From positions 1-6,235 of the forward strand of contig JAPLHX010000269.1 in NCBI GenBank assembly GCA_026389415.1: DNA of 6,235 bases, written 5' to 3'. Shown here in pieces: positions 4,977 through 6,235 of this stretch; the first letter of the stretch is position 1; every line of letters begins with the position of its first letter. Source of the stretch: Coprothermobacterota bacterium (lineage in GTDB: Bacteria; Caldisericota; JANLFM01). The notes beneath the pieces were generated by a model. The model had not been told where the DNA came from. It did not search any database and saw only the letters and a program-made list of their open reading frames with translations. The position numbers were made by a program, and so were the translations under genes.

Positions 4977-6116
4977 CTAGGAAAAATGCAGCCTGGATTC
5001 ATGCCGATTCACATTGTAACTGCAATCCGTATCGGGAAAAAGTGGAGGGGGAGTCAGCCAAGCAGCGATTTGGCGATGCGGTTGCCCCATGGCCAATTTC
5101 TCCCATTCTGGAGGAGAAACCCAGCGAAGGGAGTTTTTGGCGGAATCGAAGCCCGCCTTCAAATAGACGCGATGTACGGACATATCCCAGATCAGATGGG
5201 AAAAACCGGCCACAAGACGATGTTCTTCCACGCCGATCTGCACAGAGAACCCCAGCATGGCGAATAGGCTTTCAAGTGATTGTTTTAAACTTTGGTTCGG
5301 CTCGATCTCCACCGTGGGAAATTCCCACAACCCACCAAGTAAACCTTGGCGTGGACGACGGCGCATAAGATACTGATTTTCCGCCTGTTCCAGGATTCCC
5401 ACAGCAACGGGCGCCAAGCGCGGTTCGGTTTGCGCGCGGTGGAGCGGTAAGCGCCCTGGGTTCCCAGTCCCAAAGGCTTTGCAGTGGCGAACAATCGGAC
5501 AAATGGAGCAATGGGGAGTGCGAGGCAGGCAAACCTCAGCCCCCAAATCCATCACCGCCTCATTCCAAGCACCTGGCCTTTCTGCCGGCATCACCGTCAA
5601 CGCGCGTTCCCGGATGTTTGCACGCATCCGGGCGCTCTCTGTTTTCTCCTCGATTTGCCACAAACGGCTATAAACGCGCAACGCGTTTCCATCGAGAGCC
5701 GGCTCCCGCTCGCCAAACGCCAGGCTGGCAATGGCAGCGGCAGTATAGTCACCCACTCCGGGTAAAGTTTGCAACTGTTTATAGGAGTGAGGGATTTGAC
5801 CGTCATGTTTTTCCAATACGAGATAGGCGGCTTCGTGGAGATGGCGAGCTCGGGCATAGTAGCCCAAGCCTTGCCAAAGTTTCAGCACATCTTCTTCGCT
5901 AGCGTTGGCCAGCGCCTCCAGAGTGGGGAATCGTTCCATCCAACGCAGAAAATAGGGTCGGACCGCTTGAATGCGAGTTTGTTGCGCCATGATCTCTGAA
6001 ACCCATACCCAGTATGGATTGCGGTTCTTACGCCACGGCAAGTCGCGTGGATGGGAATCGTACCAATCCATCAGGGCTTCCACCATTACCGGACAGTGGA
6101 TCCTTCGTTTCTTCAT
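4977..6116 (-). CDS. mutY: Adenine DNA glycosylase MutY
   Basis: MutY removes adenine mispaired with 8-oxoguanine, preventing G-to-T mutations. All parts are present in 379 residues. The catalytic glutamate is E41 in VSEIMAQQT (39-47). The helix-hairpin-helix is LPGVGDYTAAAIA (118-130). The catalytic aspartate is D142 in ALDGNALRVYSR (140-151). The [4Fe-4S] ligands C196-x6-C203-x2-C206-x5-C212 match the family spacing exactly. A NUDIX-like C-terminal domain (about 235-355) contains GLLGGLWEFP (258-267) and the FSH loop at 305-307, which reads 8-oxoG in the Geobacillus enzyme at nearly the same position (307-309). Length and FSH position favour a Bacillus-group type. ATG 6116 is the only good start: AAAGGAA lies 4-5 bases upstream and no ATG precedes it in frame. 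The gene stops at TAG, followed by a possible weak hairpin terminator. Confidence 0.96.
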   Translation of the reverse strand: MKKRRIHCPVMVEALMDWYDSHPRDLPWRKNRNPYWVWVSEIMAQQTRIQAVRPYFLRWMERFPTLEALANASEEDVLKLWQGLGYYARARHLHEAAYLVLEKHDGQIPHSYKQLQTLPGVGDYTAAAIASLAFGEREPALDGNALRVYSRLWQIEEKTESARMRANIRERALTVMPAERPGAWNEAVMDLGAEVCLPRTPHCSICPIVRHCKAFGTGNPGRLPLHRAQTEPRLAPVAVGILEQAENQYLMRRRPRQGLLGGLWEFPTVEIEPNQSLKQSLESLFAMLGFSVQIGVEEHRLVAGFSHLIWDMSVHRVYLKAGFDSAKNSLRWVSPPEWEKLAMGQPHRQIAAWLTPPPLFPDTDCSYNVNRHESRLHFS

Positions 6117-6120
6117 GTCT

Positions 6121-6127
6121 TTCCTTT
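6121..6127 (-). promoter_or_regulatory. mutY ribosome binding site
   Basis: On the minus strand AAAGGAA ends 4 bases before ATG 6116. No convincing promoter was found in the remaining bases to the right edge, so mutY may be transcribed from beyond the window. Confidence 0.5.
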
Positions 6128-6235
6128 TGCCACTATAACAAGTTCCGGCAAGCAGATGATGGCAAAGATGATCGAATCGGGGAGAGGAATCTGATAGCGA
6201 CGGTGATCGATTCCTAGTGCATCTTCTCTTACTGT

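Noticed and set aside
6132..6137. TATAGT on the minus strand as the -10 of a mutY promoter
   Set aside because: Transcription would start within the ribosome binding site, and no -35 lies at a suitable distance.

Overview
The window holds five near-complete protein genes and two gene fragments at the left edge. No RNA gene, CRISPR array or insertion sequence was seen. Moderate GC, strong Shine-Dalgarno sites (for example AAAGGAGG), a YqjM/NamA-type ene-reductase and a MutY close to the Geobacillus type all suggest a Gram-positive-like bacterium, probably Bacillota. Chloroflexota cannot be excluded from sequence alone.

Left edge (1-297): on the minus strand, bases 1 to about 118 encode the C-terminal part of a [NiFe]-hydrogenase small subunit, with almost only G/C at third codon positions. 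From about base 121 the plus strand encodes the last ~57 residues of an aspartate-carbamoyltransferase-type enzyme. The two homologies abut within a few bases. This is either a chimeric assembly join or a real rearrangement that broke both genes.

Plus-strand block (430-3770): a knotted YgeW-type carbamoyltransferase, a carbamate kinase (arcC) and a PLP-dependent threonine-synthase-like enzyme with an N-terminal CxxC/CxxC ribbon. The carbamoyltransferase frame is cut by an in-frame TAA at 1318-1320. The missing C-terminal helix is still encoded immediately downstream, in the same frame, to 1419. Together with the upstream transcarbamylase fragment, this looks like a catabolic carbamoyl-phosphate module. 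A carbamoylated compound would be phosphorolysed to carbamoyl phosphate, carbamate kinase would make ATP from it, and the PLP enzyme may act on the amine product or a related amino acid. That function is inferred by analogy with ygeW/ygeX/yqeA-type purine-catabolism clusters.

Minus-strand block (3791-6116): mutY, encoding an adenine DNA glycosylase with an intact Fe-S motif and 8-oxoG-reading domain, then after 133 bp an Old Yellow Enzyme of the YqjM/NamA class that lacks the usual redox-tuning cysteine. The two blocks converge with 20 bp between their stop codons.

Non-coding stretches are short. Bases 298-429 contain a candidate promoter with a palindrome in its spacer. Bases 2393-2474 contain an 11-bp hairpin next to the ribosome binding site of the PLP gene. 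Bases 4844-4976 contain a possible mutY terminator and a widely spaced inverted repeat. Bases 6117-6235 contain the mutY ribosome binding site and little else that is interpretable.
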